Shown: in pieces, positions 46,968 to 58,150 of the stretch
How positions within the stretch are numbered: position 1 is the stretch's first letter
Layout of the letters: every line of letters begins with the position of its first letter
NCBI GenBank assembly: GCA_963722815.1
Contig: CAVROM010000009.1
Location: forward strand, 248,001 to 312,000
DNA from: DASQFQ01 sp963722815
Lineage (GTDB): Bacteria > Actinomycetota > Thermoleophilia > Solirubrobacterales > Solirubrobacteraceae
Direction: 5' to 3'
Length of the DNA stretch: 64,000 bases
Position numbers and translations under genes: made by a program
The notes under the pieces: generated by a model
Database searches by the model: none
What the model was told of the DNA's origin: nothing
Seen by the model: only the letters and a program-made list of their open reading frames with translations

Positions 46968-47519
46968 GTGCCCGTCTTCGTCATCACCGGCCCCTCAGGC
47001 GTCGGCAAGGGCACCCTCATCCGCGCTCTCCGCGAGCGGGTGCCGGAGCTCGAGCTCTCCGTTTCTGCGACGACGCGCGCCCCCCGGCCGGGGGAGCAGG
47101 ACGGCGTCGACTACCACTTCCTCACCGACGACGAGTTCGAGGCGCGCGTGAACCGCGGCGACTTCGTCGAGCACGCCCGCTACTCCGGCCGGCGCTACGG
47201 AACCCTCCGCGACGAGCTGGAGCAGCGCGGCGCCGGCAACACCCCGGTGCTGCTCGAGATCGAGGTCCAGGGCGCGCGCCAGGTCCGCCAGGCGATGCCC
47301 GAGGCGACCCAGGTCTTCATCGCGCCCCCCAGCGAGGAGGCGCTCAAGACCCGGCTCGTCGGCCGCGGCACCGACTCGCCCGAAGACGTCGCCCGCCGGC
47401 TCGAGACCGCGCGCGAGGAGCTCGCCGCCCAACACGAGTTCAGCCACGTCGTCGTCAACGACCGGCTCGAGGACGCGGTGGCAGAGCTGGAAGCCCTGGT
47501 CCGGGGCAAGCTAGACTGA
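46968..47519 (+). CDS. gmk: Guanylate kinase
   Basis: 183 aa. P-loop VFVITGPSGVGKGTLIRAL, GMP-binding SVSATTRAPRPGEQDGVDYHFLTDDEFEARV, FVEHARYSGRRYGT and LLEIEVQGARQVRQAMPEATQVFIAPPS. Phosphorylates GMP to GDP. GTG start with ACAGAAT 8 nt upstream. Cluster mihF-gmk-rpoZ-coaBC is the usual actinobacterial order. Confidence 0.97.
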   Translation: MPVFVITGPSGVGKGTLIRALRERVPELELSVSATTRAPRPGEQDGVDYHFLTDDEFEARVNRGDFVEHARYSGRRYGTLRDELEQRGAGNTPVLLEIEVQGARQVRQAMPEATQVFIAPPSEEALKTRLVGRGTDSPEDVARRLETAREELAAQHEFSHVVVNDRLEDAVAELEALVRGKLD

Positions 47520-47545
47520 GACGTTCCCCTACGGAGGATCTGACC

Positions 47546-47776
47546 TTGATCTCACCCCGCGTCGACAAGCTGCTCGAGAACGTCGACTCCCCTTATGCAA
47601 GCGTGATCGTCGCCGCCAAGCGCGCGCGACAGATCAACAGCTACTACCACAACCTCGGCGAGGGCACGTTCGAGGAGTTCCCGCCGCCCATGATCGACAC
47701 GGGCTCGAAGAACTACCTCACGATCGCGCTCGAAGAGGTCGCGAACTCCAAGATCAAGTACCGCTACCGGGGCTGA
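47546..47776 (+). CDS. rpoZ: RNA polymerase omega subunit
   Basis: 76 aa. ISPRVDKLLENVDSPYASVIVAAKRARQINSYY is the omega signature (helices packing on beta'), then a C-terminal IALEEVANSKIKYRY. TTG start at 47546, decided by the GGAGG at 47533-47537, 8 nt upstream. Follows gmk by 26 nt, precedes coaBC by 3 nt. Confidence 0.95.
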   Translation: MISPRVDKLLENVDSPYASVIVAAKRARQINSYYHNLGEGTFEEFPPPMIDTGSKNYLTIALEEVANSKIKYRYRG

Positions 47777-47779
47777 GCA

Positions 47780-49096
47780 ATGGCGCGGGTGCTCCTCGGA
47801 GTGACCGGGGGGATCGCCGCCTACAAGGCGCTGGAGCTGACGCGGCTGGCCACCAAGGCCGGCCACTCCGTGCGCGTGATCCAGACCGAGGCGTCGACGC
47901 GCTTCGTCGGGACCGCCTCCTTCTCCGCCATCACCGGGGCGCCGGTGCTCGTCACCGAGTGGGAGCCCGACCCGCTGCGCGGCGCCTTCCCAGGTGACCC
48001 GGCGCCCGAGCACGCGCCGCTGTCACATCTCGCGCTCGTCGAGCGAGCTGACCTGTACGTGATCGCGCCGGCCTCCGCCAACACGATCGCCAAGCTCGCC
48101 GGCGGTCACGCGGACAACCTGCTGACCGCCGCCGCGCTCGCGTGCCGCAAGCCGCTGCTCGTCGCTCCCGCCATGAACCACGCGATGTATGAGCATCCGG
48201 CGACGCGCGCGAACCTCGAGACGCTGCGCGCGCGCGGGGTCGACGTGCTCGAGCCCGGCACCGGCGCGCTCGGCTCGCCGGGGGAGTGGGGCGTCGGCCG
48301 CCTGCCCGAGCCGGCCGAGCTGCTGGCCGCCGTCGAGGCGCGCCTCGGCGGCGCCGGAGGCGAGCCGGGCACCAACGGCGATCGCAAACCGCATCCCGGG
48401 CACTTGAACGGCGATCGCAGTTGGTCGGGCGCGCGCGTCCTGGTCACCGCCGGCGGCACGCGCGAGCCGATCGACGCCGTCCGCTTCGTCGGCAACCGCA
48501 GCTCCGGGAAGATGGGCTGGGCGCTCGCCGAGGAGGCCGCACGCCGAGGCGCGAAGGTAACCGTCGTGGCGGCCAACGTGAGCCTGCCGCGCGCGCCCGG
48601 CATCGAGTACGTCGACGTCGGCACCGCCGCCGAGCTCGCCGCCGCCTGCCGCGAGCGCTTCCCGGCCGCCGACGTCCTGCTGATGGCCGCCGCCGTCGCC
48701 GACTACCGCCCGGCCGACGCGCGCGCCGACAAGATCAAGAAGGCCGACGCGGGGGAGACCCTCGCACTCGAGCTCGAGCAGACCGAGGACGTCCTGACGG
48801 CGCTCGCCGCCGAGCGCCGTCCCGGCCAGCTGCTGGTCGGCTTCGCCGCCGAGTCGGGCGCCCGCGCGGTCGAGCACGCGCGCGGCAAGCTCGAGCGCAA
48901 GCGCCTCGACGCGGTCGTCGTCAACGACGTCTCCGCGCCAGGTATCGCGTTCGACGCGCCGGACAATGAGGTCACGATCGTCACCGCGGACGGGGAAACG
49001 CACGTTCCGCGGGCGACCAAGGCGGCGGTCGCGGCGAAAGTTCTCGACGCCGTGTTGAGCCGCCGTTCATCTTCGGACGTAAAGGTCAGCAGCTGA
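47780..49096 (+). CDS. coaBC: CoaBC, phosphopantothenoylcysteine decarboxylase/phosphopantothenate-cysteine ligase
   Basis: 438 aa bifunctional coenzyme A enzyme. CoaC part: LLGVTGGIAAYKALELTRLA, FSAITGAPV, APASANTIAKLAGGHADNLLTAAALA, VAPAMNHAMYEHPATRANL (FMN flavoprotein, catalytic His/Asn). CoaB part: VLVTAGGTREPIDAVRFVGNRSSGKMGWALAEEA, MAAAVADYRPADARADKIKK, LVGFAAES, VVNDVSAPGIAFDAPDNEVTIV. A 20-residue linker contains two near-repeats of NGDR. Stop overlaps the next ATG (TGATG). Confidence 0.97.
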   Translation: MARVLLGVTGGIAAYKALELTRLATKAGHSVRVIQTEASTRFVGTASFSAITGAPVLVTEWEPDPLRGAFPGDPAPEHAPLSHLALVERADLYVIAPASANTIAKLAGGHADNLLTAAALACRKPLLVAPAMNHAMYEHPATRANLETLRARGVDVLEPGTGALGSPGEWGVGRLPEPAELLAAVEARLGGAGGEPGTNGDRKPHPGHLNGDRSWSGARVLVTAGGTREPIDAVRFVGNRSSGKMGWALAEEAARRGAKVTVVAANVSLPRAPGIEYVDVGTAAELAAACRERFPAADVLLMAAAVADYRPADARADKIKKADAGETLALELEQTEDVLTALAAERRPGQLLVGFAAESGARAVEHARGKLERKRLDAVVVNDVSAPGIAFDAPDNEVTIVTADGETHVPRATKAAVAAKVLDAVLSRRSSSDVKVSS

Positions 49097-50070
49097 TGGA
49101 GCCAGTCGAGGGGAGTCGTCCCGACACCGTCGGGGCCGAGGAGGTCCAGAAGGCGACCGCGGTCGCCAAGCGCGTGGAGGAGAACATCCGCCGCGCGGTC
49201 AAGGTGCGCGACGAGGTGCTCGAGCACGTCATCGTCGCGATGCTCGCCGAGGGTCACATCCTCGTCGAGGACTATCCGGGCGTCGGCAAGACCGCGCTCG
49301 CGCGCGCGCTGTCCAAGTCGATCGACTCGCAGTTCGCGCGCATCCAGTGCACCGCCGACCTGCTGCCGGCCGACATCGTCGGCACCAGCGTCTACAACCA
49401 GCGCGAGCAGCGCTTCGAGTTCCGCCCCGGCCCGATCTTCGCGAACATCGTGATCGTCGACGAGGTCAACCGCGCCTCGCCGAAGACCCAGTCCGGCCTG
49501 CTCGAGTGCATGCAGGAGCGGATGGTCACCGTCGACGTCCACTCGCACGAGCTCGCCCGCCCGTTCCTCGTCTTCGCGACGCAGAACCCGGTCGAGTACG
49601 AGGGCACCTACCCGCTGCCCGAGGCGCAGGTCGACCGCTTCATGGTCCGGCTCGAGCTCGGCTACCCGAGCGCCGCCGAGGAGGCGGGGATGCTCGAGGG
49701 CCACGAGGGTGGCGACCGTGTGCTCGACCTGAAGCCGGTCGCCGACCGCGCCGAGGTGCTCGAGTGCCAGGAGGCCGCCCGCCGCGTCCACGCCTCGAAG
49801 GCGCTCCGCGACTACATCGTCGCGCTCCTGCACCACACGCGCGGCGACCACCGCGTGGAGCTCGGCGCCTCGCCGCGCGCCGGCCTGATGCTGCTGCGCG
49901 CCGCCAAGGCGCGGGCACTCCTGCGCGGCCGCGACCACGCGCTGCCCGACGATGTCCAGGAGCTGGCGAACGTCGTGCTCGCGCACCGCATCATGCTCGT
50001 GCCCGAGGCCGCGGGGGTGGGGCGCTCCGAGATCGTCGCCGACGCGATCGCGTCGACGCCGGCGCTCTAG
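49096..50070 (+). CDS. MoxR-family AAA+ ATPase
   Basis: 324 aa. Walker A LVEDYPGVGKTALARAL, QCTADLLPADIVGTSVYNQ, Walker B NIVIVDEVNRASPKTQSGLLECMQE, sensor FLVFATQNPVEYEGTYPLPEAQVDRFMVRL and the C-terminal lid with SPRAGLMLLRAAKARALL. MoxR chaperones act with DUF58 and transglutaminase-like partners encoded next, a common trio of unclear function in protein activation or envelope assembly. Confidence 0.95.
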   Translation: MEPVEGSRPDTVGAEEVQKATAVAKRVEENIRRAVKVRDEVLEHVIVAMLAEGHILVEDYPGVGKTALARALSKSIDSQFARIQCTADLLPADIVGTSVYNQREQRFEFRPGPIFANIVIVDEVNRASPKTQSGLLECMQERMVTVDVHSHELARPFLVFATQNPVEYEGTYPLPEAQVDRFMVRLELGYPSAAEEAGMLEGHEGGDRVLDLKPVADRAEVLECQEAARRVHASKALRDYIVALLHHTRGDHRVELGASPRAGLMLLRAAKARALLRGRDHALPDDVQELANVVLAHRIMLVPEAAGVGRSEIVADAIASTPAL

Positions 50071-50080
50071 GGAGCCCGGC

Positions 50081-51178
50081 GTGCGCTCGGCGCTCGGGTG
50101 CGCGGCGCTGGGGCTCCTGCTGCTGCTCGTCGCCGGCACGTTCGACGCCGAGCCGCTGTACGTCACCGGCTCGGCGCTGCTGCTGCTGGGGGCGGGCGCG
50201 GCGGCGTGGATCTCGGCCGGCGCATGGGGCGCGAGCGTCGAGCGCCACCTCGACACGCGTAGCGTCGTCGAGGAGCAGCCGCTGAGCATGCGGATCGAGG
50301 CGGTCGCCGGCCGCCTGCCGCTGCCGCCAGGCTGGATCGATGAGCCGCTGCTGCCCGAGCCGGTGCGCTTCAACGCCGGCCGCCGCAGCGCGCGCGTGCG
50401 CGTCGAGGTCACCTTCGGCCGCCGCGGCCGGCGCATGCTGCCGCCGCCCGCGCTCGTGCTGCGCGACCCGTTCGGGCTCGCCCAGCGCGTCGTCACCGGC
50501 GGCGAGCCCGACGAGCTGCTCGTGCTCCCGCGGGTGTTCCCGGTCACGGCGACCGCCGGGGGAGAGGACAGCGAGCACGCGCACGCGCGCGCCTCGCTGA
50601 CCGCCGCCGCCGAGACCGAGATCGACGGCCTGCGCCCGCACCGCGAGGGCGCGCCCGCGTCGCGCATCCACTGGCCGGCCTTCGCGCGCGGCGCCGGGCT
50701 GATGGAGCGCAAGCTGATCTCCGAGGCCGACTCGCGCCCGCTGATCGTGCTCGACCCGCGCGCGCCGCAGTCGCCCGACGCGCTCGACGCCGCCGTCCGC
50801 GCGGCCGCCTCGCTGACCATCCACTTCGCCAAGCGCGGCGGCTGCGGGCTGCTGCTTCCCGGCGACCGGCGGGCGCACATCATCGAGCGCGACCTGCTCG
50901 GATGGCCGCAGTCGCACGTGCGGCTCGCGCTCGTGGACGAGCACACCGGCCCGGCGCTGATGGCGGCTCAGAACCGCCGCGGGCTGATCGCCTACGTCGC
51001 GGCGCGGACGGTCGACCGCGTGCCGCGCGGGCTCGGCCGCACCCCAGGCGGCTGCCTGCTCGTGATCCCCGGCGCGCTGCCCAACCGCCGGGCGGTGATC
51101 GAGGTCGCCGGCTGCCAGGGCTACGTGGGCGCCCGCACCGGCAGCGCCGCCCTGATGGCGGCGGTGAGCGCGCGATGA
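50081..51178 (+). CDS. DUF58 domain membrane protein
   Basis: 365 aa. Two N-terminal membrane helices (ALGCAALGLLLLLVAGTF; YVTGSALLLLGAGAAAWISAG), a beta region, LRDPFGLAQRVVTG, and the DUF58 signature EIDGLRPHREGAPASRIHWPAFARGAGLMERKLISEADSRPLIVLDPR, resembling a von Willebrand A-like fold. GTG start preceded by AGGGAG. Middle gene of the MoxR-DUF58-transglutaminase trio. Confidence 0.9.
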   Translation: MRSALGCAALGLLLLLVAGTFDAEPLYVTGSALLLLGAGAAAWISAGAWGASVERHLDTRSVVEEQPLSMRIEAVAGRLPLPPGWIDEPLLPEPVRFNAGRRSARVRVEVTFGRRGRRMLPPPALVLRDPFGLAQRVVTGGEPDELLVLPRVFPVTATAGGEDSEHAHARASLTAAAETEIDGLRPHREGAPASRIHWPAFARGAGLMERKLISEADSRPLIVLDPRAPQSPDALDAAVRAAASLTIHFAKRGGCGLLLPGDRRAHIIERDLLGWPQSHVRLALVDEHTGPALMAAQNRRGLIAYVAARTVDRVPRGLGRTPGGCLLVIPGALPNRRAVIEVAGCQGYVGARTGSAALMAAVSAR

Positions 51179-53501
51179 GCGCCGCCGGCCACATCAGCGC
51201 GCTCCGCGGCACCGCGCCCGCCCTGCGCAGCGCGGAGCCCGACGCCGGGCGGCGCTCGCCGCACGTGCTGCGGCCCTCGGGCCCGCTGCTCCCGCTCGCC
51301 TACGCGCGCGGCGTCACGTTCATGGCGCTGGCCGCGTTCGGCTCGCTGCACTGGATGTCGATGCTGGAGCCGTCCGCGCCCGGCCGGGCGTGGGACGCGC
51401 TGGGCGCGGCGCTGCTCGCGATGGTCGGCCTGCTGTTGGCCGCCCGCCTGAGCGGCGCCACGCGCTGGGCGGCGGTGGCCGTCATCAGCGTGCTGGCGAT
51501 CCTGCTCGCGTTCATGGCCGGCGGCATCTCCGCCGAGCTGCTGCGGCCCGCAAACTGGGACGTGCTGGCCGCCGGCATCCAGCGCGGCATCGGCGACCTG
51601 CCCGGCGCGCGCGTGCCCTACCGCGGCATCGACCAGTGGATCCGGCTCGTGATCCCGCTCGGCGGGACGATGCTGGTCGTCCTCGCGGCGCTCGTCGCGT
51701 TCTGGCCGCGGCGCAGCGCCACCGGCTTCCCGATCGCCGCGCTCGTGATGCTGGTGACGCTCTACGCGGTGCCGGCCGTCGCGCTCGACTTCGAGGGCGA
51801 GTTCCTGCGCGGCGCGCTGCTGGCGATGCTCGTGCTGGGCTTCCTGCGGCTCGAGCGGCTGCGGCTCTCCGAGGCCGGGGCGGCCGCGCTGCTCGCGCTC
51901 GGCGTCGCGATCGCCGCGCTGATCATCGCGCCCGCGATCGACGGCGACTCGCCGTGGTGGGACTACGAGTCGTGGGCGCTCGACACCGCCTCGTCGCGCT
52001 CGACCTCGTTCTCCTGGAACCACGATTACGGCCCGCTCGACTGGCCGCGCGACGGCCGCGAGATGCTGCGCGTCAAGGCCAAGCAGCCCGCCTACTGGAA
52101 GGCCGAGAGCCTCGACGTGTTCGACGGCGCGCGCTGGAAGCAGTCGGAGTCCGGCACGCGCGAGGACATCGACCTCGAGCTCCCGGCCGACCCGGCCAGC
52201 CTCGCGCGCTTCACTCAGCGCATCAAGGTCAACGTGCGCAACCTGCGCACGCGCACGTTCGTGACCGCCGGCATCCCGAGGACGGCGCCGGCCATGCCCG
52301 GGCGCGCCGCGATCCCCAACGGCCCGCCCGGCATCTACCTCTCGAGCCGCACGCTGCACCGTGGCGACACCTACTCGGCCAACGTCTACACGCCGCGCCC
52401 GACCGATAAGGAGCTGCGCGCGGCGGGCGGGTACTTCGACCGCAACTTCGACGACTACCTCACGATCGACCTGGCCAACAAGTTCTCACCGCACTCCGGC
52501 GCGCCGCCGGTGAACAACCCGCTCGAGGTGCACTTCGCGGAGTGGGCCGCCCGCGGCGTCCCGCCCGACGTCATCCGCCGCAGCGTCGGCGGCGGCGACT
52601 CGATCGAGCACCTCGACGGCCCGAAGCAGCTCGCGCGCTCCAACCTCAAGCAGACCTGGGCGCTCTCCCAGCGCCTGCGCAACGACGCGAGCAGCCCGGT
52701 CGACTACGTCAACGCGGTCGAGGCCTACCTCGGCGGCGACGACTTCACCTACACCGAGGCGCCGCCGGCCAAGGCGCGCACGCTCGAGGGCTTCCTGTTC
52801 GACGCCAGGACGGGCTACTGCCAGCAGTACTCGGGCGCGATGGCGCTGCTGCTGCGGATGCAGGGCATCCCCGCGCGGGTGGCCACCGGCTTCACCTCCG
52901 GCTCCTACGACCGCAGGGCGAAGGAGTACGTCGTCCGCGACCTCGACGCCCACTCGTGGGTCGAGGCGTGGTTCCCGACCTACGGCTGGGTCACGTTCGA
53001 CCCGACGCCGTCGGCCGCGCCGCCGCGCTCGCAGAGTGGCGACCGTGCCGCGGGGCTGCCCGGCGACGTGCCCGACCTCGGCGGCGGCGCGCGCTCGATC
53101 CGCGCGCCGGCATCGCAGCCACCGACGGCCCGCCGTGGGCGCTCTACATCGGCGGCGGCGTGCTCGCCGTGCTGCTGCTGGCCGGTGGCGCGTATGCCTT
53201 CCTGCACCGCGGCCGCTACCCGGGCCCGCTGCTCGAGCTCGAGCGCGCGCTGCGGCGCACGCGGCGGATGCCGAACCCGGGCGCGACGCTGCAGGCGCTC
53301 GAGGCGTCGTTCGACCGCTCGCCCGACGCTCAAGGCTACGTGCGCGCGCTGCGCGAGCAGCGCTACAGCGGCCGCGGCGTCCCGCCGACGAGCACTCAGC
53401 GCAAGGGCTTGCGGAGCGAGCTGGGGCGCGGGGGAGGGGTGCGCGGGCGGCTCCGCGCATGGTGGGCGCTGCCGCCGAGACGCCTGCGGCCAGGCCCCTA
53501 A
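51175..53501 (+). CDS. Transglutaminase-like (TgpA-type) membrane protein (one apparent frameshift)
   Basis: About 775 aa when corrected. Six or so N-terminal membrane helices (residues ~40-250), a large outer domain, then the papain-like transglutaminase core: LFDARTGYCQQYSGAMALLLRMQGIPARVATGFTSG (Cys), DLDAHSWVEAWFPTYGWVTFDPTPS (His, Asp). After GGGARSIRAP (~53105) the frame breaks by a missing base and resumes with ATDGPPWALYIGGGVLAVLLLAGGAYAFLHRGRYP, the final helix, and a cytoplasmic LELERALRRTRRMPNPGATLQALE tail. ATGA overlap with DUF58. Confidence 0.9.
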
Positions 53502-53512
53502 ACTCGATACGC

Positions 53513-53872
53513 ATGGCTGACGTCTACGACCTCTTCCAGCGCGGGACCGCGCTGCTCGAGGCCGGCGACTTCGCGGCTGCGACCGTGCCGCTGGCGAAGG
53601 CCCGCGACCTCGATCCCGACAAGACCTCGATCCGTGAGGCACTCGGCCGCGCGTACTTCCGATCCTCCCAGTTCGAGGCCGCCAGGGCCGAGTTCGAGGC
53701 GATCGTGGAGCGCGCGCCGACCAACGACTACGCGCTGTTCTGCCTCGGCCGCTCGCTGCTCGAGCTGGGGCGTCCGAAGGACGCGCGGAAGGCGCTCGCG
53801 CTGGCCGCGGGACTGCGTCCCGACCGCCGCGACTACCGCATCTACAGAGACCGCGCACGCGCCGCCGCATAG
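53513..53872 (+). CDS. TPR-repeat protein
   Basis: 119 aa, three tetratricopeptide repeats: YDLFQRGTALLEAGDFAAATVPLAKARDLDPD, SIREALGRAYFRSSQFEAARAEFEAIVERAPT, DYALFCLGRSLLELGRPKDARKALALAAGLRPD. Protein-protein adaptor; partner unknown. TAAACT, formed by the stop codon of the transglutaminase gene, lies 8 nt before the ATG and may be a -10 giving a leaderless message. Confidence 0.85.
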   Translation: MADVYDLFQRGTALLEAGDFAAATVPLAKARDLDPDKTSIREALGRAYFRSSQFEAARAEFEAIVERAPTNDYALFCLGRSLLELGRPKDARKALALAAGLRPDRRDYRIYRDRARAAA

Positions 53873-53881
53873 GCGCTCCGG

Positions 53882-53946
53882 TGCTATAAGTAACCCCCGA
53901 AGCTTTCGTTTACGAGTAGTGCGGAAAGCGGGCGCTGGCCCGCTTT
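53882..53946 (+). promoter_or_regulatory. rimP operon promoter and leader hairpin
   Basis: TGCTATAAG is an extended -10 (TGnTATAAT-like). About 35 nt later AAAGCGGGC (53925-53933) and GCCCGCTTT (53938-53946) form a perfect 9-bp hairpin with GCTG loop, followed by CTTC. It resembles an intrinsic terminator/attenuator or the rimP-leader class hairpin; readthrough must occur to express rimP-nusA-infB. Confidence 0.6.
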
Positions 53947-53979
53947 CTTCATGTAGAGAGGAGAAGGAGGGAACCACCG

Positions 53980-54399
53980 ATGAGCACCACGATCCAGGCC
54001 GACATCGAGCAGCAGCTCGCTTCCGTCGAGCCCGAGGTCGAGGTCCTGCTCGCCGAGGTCATCAACGGCGACAAGGTCCGGCTGTTCATCGATCATCCCG
54101 AGGGTGTCTCGCTCGAGCTGTGCGAGCGCGTGACCAACCACCTCACCTCCGTGCGCGAGAAGTACGCGCTCGAGGTCTCCTCGCCCGGCCCACGCCGGCC
54201 CCTGACCAAGCCAGACCATTTCCGCCGCTACGTCGGCCGGCGCGCCCGTGTGCGGACGCGCGGAGAGCACGACGGCCACACGTCGTTCACCGGGGAGCTC
54301 CTGGGCGCGACCGACGACGGGGTCACGGTCGCCGCCGACACCGGCGTCGTCTCGATCGCGTACGCGGACATCCACCGCTCGAACCTGCTGGGAGACTGA
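53980..54399 (+). CDS. rimP: Ribosome maturation factor RimP
   Basis: 139 aa. EVEVLLAEVINGDKVRLFIDHPEGVSLELCERVTNHL (N-terminal alpha/beta), ALEVSSPGPRRPLTKPDHFRRYVGRRARVRT (family signature SPGxxRPL), then an SH3-like C-terminal domain. Needed for 30S assembly. Good SD (AAGGAGGG). First gene of the rimP-nusA-ylxR-infB operon. Confidence 0.96.
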   Translation: MSTTIQADIEQQLASVEPEVEVLLAEVINGDKVRLFIDHPEGVSLELCERVTNHLTSVREKYALEVSSPGPRRPLTKPDHFRRYVGRRARVRTRGEHDGHTSFTGELLGATDDGVTVAADTGVVSIAYADIHRSNLLGD

Positions 54400-54405
54400 G
54401 GACCT

Positions 54406-55682
<1,277 letters not shown>

Positions 55683-55686
<4 letters not shown>

Positions 55687-55949
55687 ACCGCGAACGGACC
55701 TGTGTCGGCTGCCGCGCGGTGGCGCGGCAGTCCGAGCTGCACCGCTTCGCTAACGTAGACGGGGAGGTCGTGCCCGATCCGGAGCGGAGGCTCCCCGGTC
55801 GCGGCGCGTGGCTTCACCCCGACCTCGAGTGCTTCGCCCGCGCACGCGCCGGGCGCGGCTTCAACCGGGCTCTCCGAGCCCCCGTATCGATCCCGAAAGA
55901 CACCGTAGACTTCACCCGCACATGGCCAAGAAACGCGTCCACGAGCTAG
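55683..55949 (+). CDS. ylxR: YlxR/RnpM family RNA-binding protein
   Basis: 88 aa. RERTCVGCRAVARQSELHRF, PDPERRLPGRGAWLHPDLECFARARA, RGFNRALR is the YlxR (DUF448) signature; relatives bind RNA and, in Bacillus, modulate RNase P. No ATG/GTG/TTG exists before the CVGCR motif; CTG 55683 in a CTGA overlap with nusA is the only reasonable start. The 3' end overlaps infB by 28 nt. Confidence 0.88.
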
Positions 55950-58150
55950 CCAAGCAGTACGACATGCCTTCAGCCGAGGTGCTGAAGCGGCTCGCCGATG
56001 CCGGAATCGAGGTCAAGGCAGCCGCCTCGGCCGTCGACGAGGACGCCGCGGACCGCGCGCTCACCGGCCGTCCGCAGCTGCACGAGGAAGAGGCGCAGAA
56101 GGCCGCCGCGGCCGCTGCCGCCCAGAGCACCAACGGCGCCGGCGCCGACGCGCCCGCCGACGGCGACAAGCCGCGCCAGCGCCCGACGCGCTCCTCGCTC
56201 CAGGGCGAGCGCGCCCCCGGCTCCGGCGGCGGCGTCCGCCGCGTCGTGATCGACTCGCAGGCCTCGCGCCGCCAGGGTGGCCCCGGTGGCGGCCCGCCCG
56301 GCCCCCAGCGCCGCCCGCCGCGCCGCGGCGGCCGCCGGCGCCGTGGCGCCTACGTCGAGCCGGTGCCGCAGGACAAGACGACGCTCCAGGCCGACACGAT
56401 CCGCGTCAACTCCGGCTCGACGGTCAAGGACGTCGCGGAGTACCTCGGCGTACCGATCCCCGAGGTCATCAAGAAGCTGATGCAGCTGGGCGAGATGGCC
56501 ACGCTCACCCAGACGCTGTCCGACGACGCGATCCAGGTCCTCGCCGACGAGTTCGACAAGGAGATCGAGATCGTCCACGCCGCCGACGAGGTCGACGAGG
56601 AGCCGGAGTTCGAGGACGCCGCGGAGGACCTCGTCGAGCGTCCCCCGGTGGTCACGATCATGGGCCACGTCGACCACGGCAAGACGTCGCTGCTCGACGC
56701 CGTGCGCGAGGCCGACGTCGTCGCCGGTGAGGCCGGGGGCATCACCCAGCACATCGGCGCCTACCAGGTCCACGTCGGCGACAAGACCGTCACCTTCCTC
56801 GACACTCCGGGCCACGAAGCCTTCACCGCTATGCGCGCCCGCGGCGCCCAGGTGACCGACATCGCGGTCATCGTGGTCGCGGCCGACGACGGCGTGATGC
56901 CGCAGACCCGCGAGGCGATCGACCACGCGAAGGCGGCCGGCGTGCCGATCCTCGTCGCGGTCAACAAGATCGACAAGGAGGGCGCGCAGCCCGACCGTGT
57001 CCGCACCGAGATGACGAACCTCGGCCTCCAGCCTGAGGAGTGGGGCGGCGAGACGATGTTCGTCGACGTGTCCGCGAAGACGAAGCAGAACCTCGACGAC
57101 CTGCTCGAGTCGATCATCCTGCTGTCCGAGGTCGAGGAGCTGAAGGCCAACCCGGACACGGAGGCCTCCGGCGTCGTCGTCGAGTCCAAGCTCGATCCGG
57201 GCCGTGGCGCGGTCGTGACGATCCTCGTCCAGCGCGGCACGCTCAAGGTCGGCGACAACGTCGTGGCCGGCGCCCACTGGGGCCGCGTCCGCGCGATGCA
57301 CGACTACAAGGGCGACAAGGTCAAGCAGGCCCTCCCCGGCGAGCCGGTCGAGATCCTCGGCTTCGACACCGTCCCCGAGGCCGGCGAGTTCGTCCGCGTG
57401 GTCGAGAACGACCGCAAGGCGCGCCAGCTCGCAGGCGAGCGGGCCACCCGCATCAAGACCGAGTCGCTCGCCCGCCGCGGCGGCAAGAAGTTCTCGCTCG
57501 AGGACATCTTCGACCGCGAGCGCGGCGCGCTGGTCAACGAGCTCGGGCTCGTGCTCAAGGCCGACGTCTCGGGCTCGCTCGAGGCCTTCCAGGACGAGAT
57601 CGCCAAGCTGCCGCAGGACGAGGTCACCGTTCAGGTCATCTACTCCGGCGTCGGCGGCATCACGGAGTCCGACGTCAACCTCGCCTCCGCGTCCGACGCG
57701 ATCATCCTCGGCTTCAACGTCCGCCCGGTCGGCGAGGCGCGCCAGCTGGCGGAGCGCGAGGGCGTCGAGATCCGCACCTACTCGGTCATCTACCGCGCGA
57801 TCGACGAGCTGCGCGACGCCATGCAGGGCATGCTCGCGCCGGAAGAGGTCGAGCAGGCGGTCGGCTCGCTCGAGGTCCGGCAGATCTTCCGCGCCTCCAA
57901 GATCGGCGTCATCGCCGGCTGCATGGTCACCGACGGGCACGCCACCCGCGGCGCCAAGTGCCGGCTGGTGCGCGACGGCACGATCGTCTACGACGGCGAG
58001 ATCGCCTCGCTGCGGCGCTTCAACGACGACGTGCGCGAGGTGCAGACCGGCTTCGAGTGCGGCGTGGTCCTCAAGGACTACATGGACGTCAAGGAAGGCG
58101 ACGTGATCGAGGTCTACGAGACCAGGCAGGTCGAGCGCACCCTCTCCTAG
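55922..58150 (+). CDS. infB: Translation initiation factor IF-2
   Basis: 742 aa. IF2N (KKRVHELAKQYDMPSAEVLKRLADAGIEV), a Gly/Arg/Pro-rich linker (~residues 60-145), second IF2N-like block, GTPase with G1 GHVDHGKT (~243), G3 DTPGHEAF, G4 NKIDKEG, G5 VSAKT, then domains II-IV with VQVIYSGVGGITESDVNLA and the fMet-tRNA-binding end (YDGEIASLRRFNDDVREVQTG). Linker is short compared with streptomycetes. Start ATG 55922 lies in ylxR. Confidence 0.97.
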   Translation: MAKKRVHELAKQYDMPSAEVLKRLADAGIEVKAAASAVDEDAADRALTGRPQLHEEEAQKAAAAAAAQSTNGAGADAPADGDKPRQRPTRSSLQGERAPGSGGGVRRVVIDSQASRRQGGPGGGPPGPQRRPPRRGGRRRRGAYVEPVPQDKTTLQADTIRVNSGSTVKDVAEYLGVPIPEVIKKLMQLGEMATLTQTLSDDAIQVLADEFDKEIEIVHAADEVDEEPEFEDAAEDLVERPPVVTIMGHVDHGKTSLLDAVREADVVAGEAGGITQHIGAYQVHVGDKTVTFLDTPGHEAFTAMRARGAQVTDIAVIVVAADDGVMPQTREAIDHAKAAGVPILVAVNKIDKEGAQPDRVRTEMTNLGLQPEEWGGETMFVDVSAKTKQNLDDLLESIILLSEVEELKANPDTEASGVVVESKLDPGRGAVVTILVQRGTLKVGDNVVAGAHWGRVRAMHDYKGDKVKQALPGEPVEILGFDTVPEAGEFVRVVENDRKARQLAGERATRIKTESLARRGGKKFSLEDIFDRERGALVNELGLVLKADVSGSLEAFQDEIAKLPQDEVTVQVIYSGVGGITESDVNLASASDAIILGFNVRPVGEARQLAEREGVEIRTYSVIYRAIDELRDAMQGMLAPEEVEQAVGSLEVRQIFRASKIGVIAGCMVTDGHATRGAKCRLVRDGTIVYDGEIASLRRFNDDVREVQTGFECGVVLKDYMDVKEGDVIEVYETRQVERTLS

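Noticed and set aside
53925..53950. Plain transcription terminator of the TPR gene
   Set aside because: The hairpin lies downstream of a good extended -10 and before rimP's SD, so a leader or attenuator role is at least as likely; annotated as leader hairpin.
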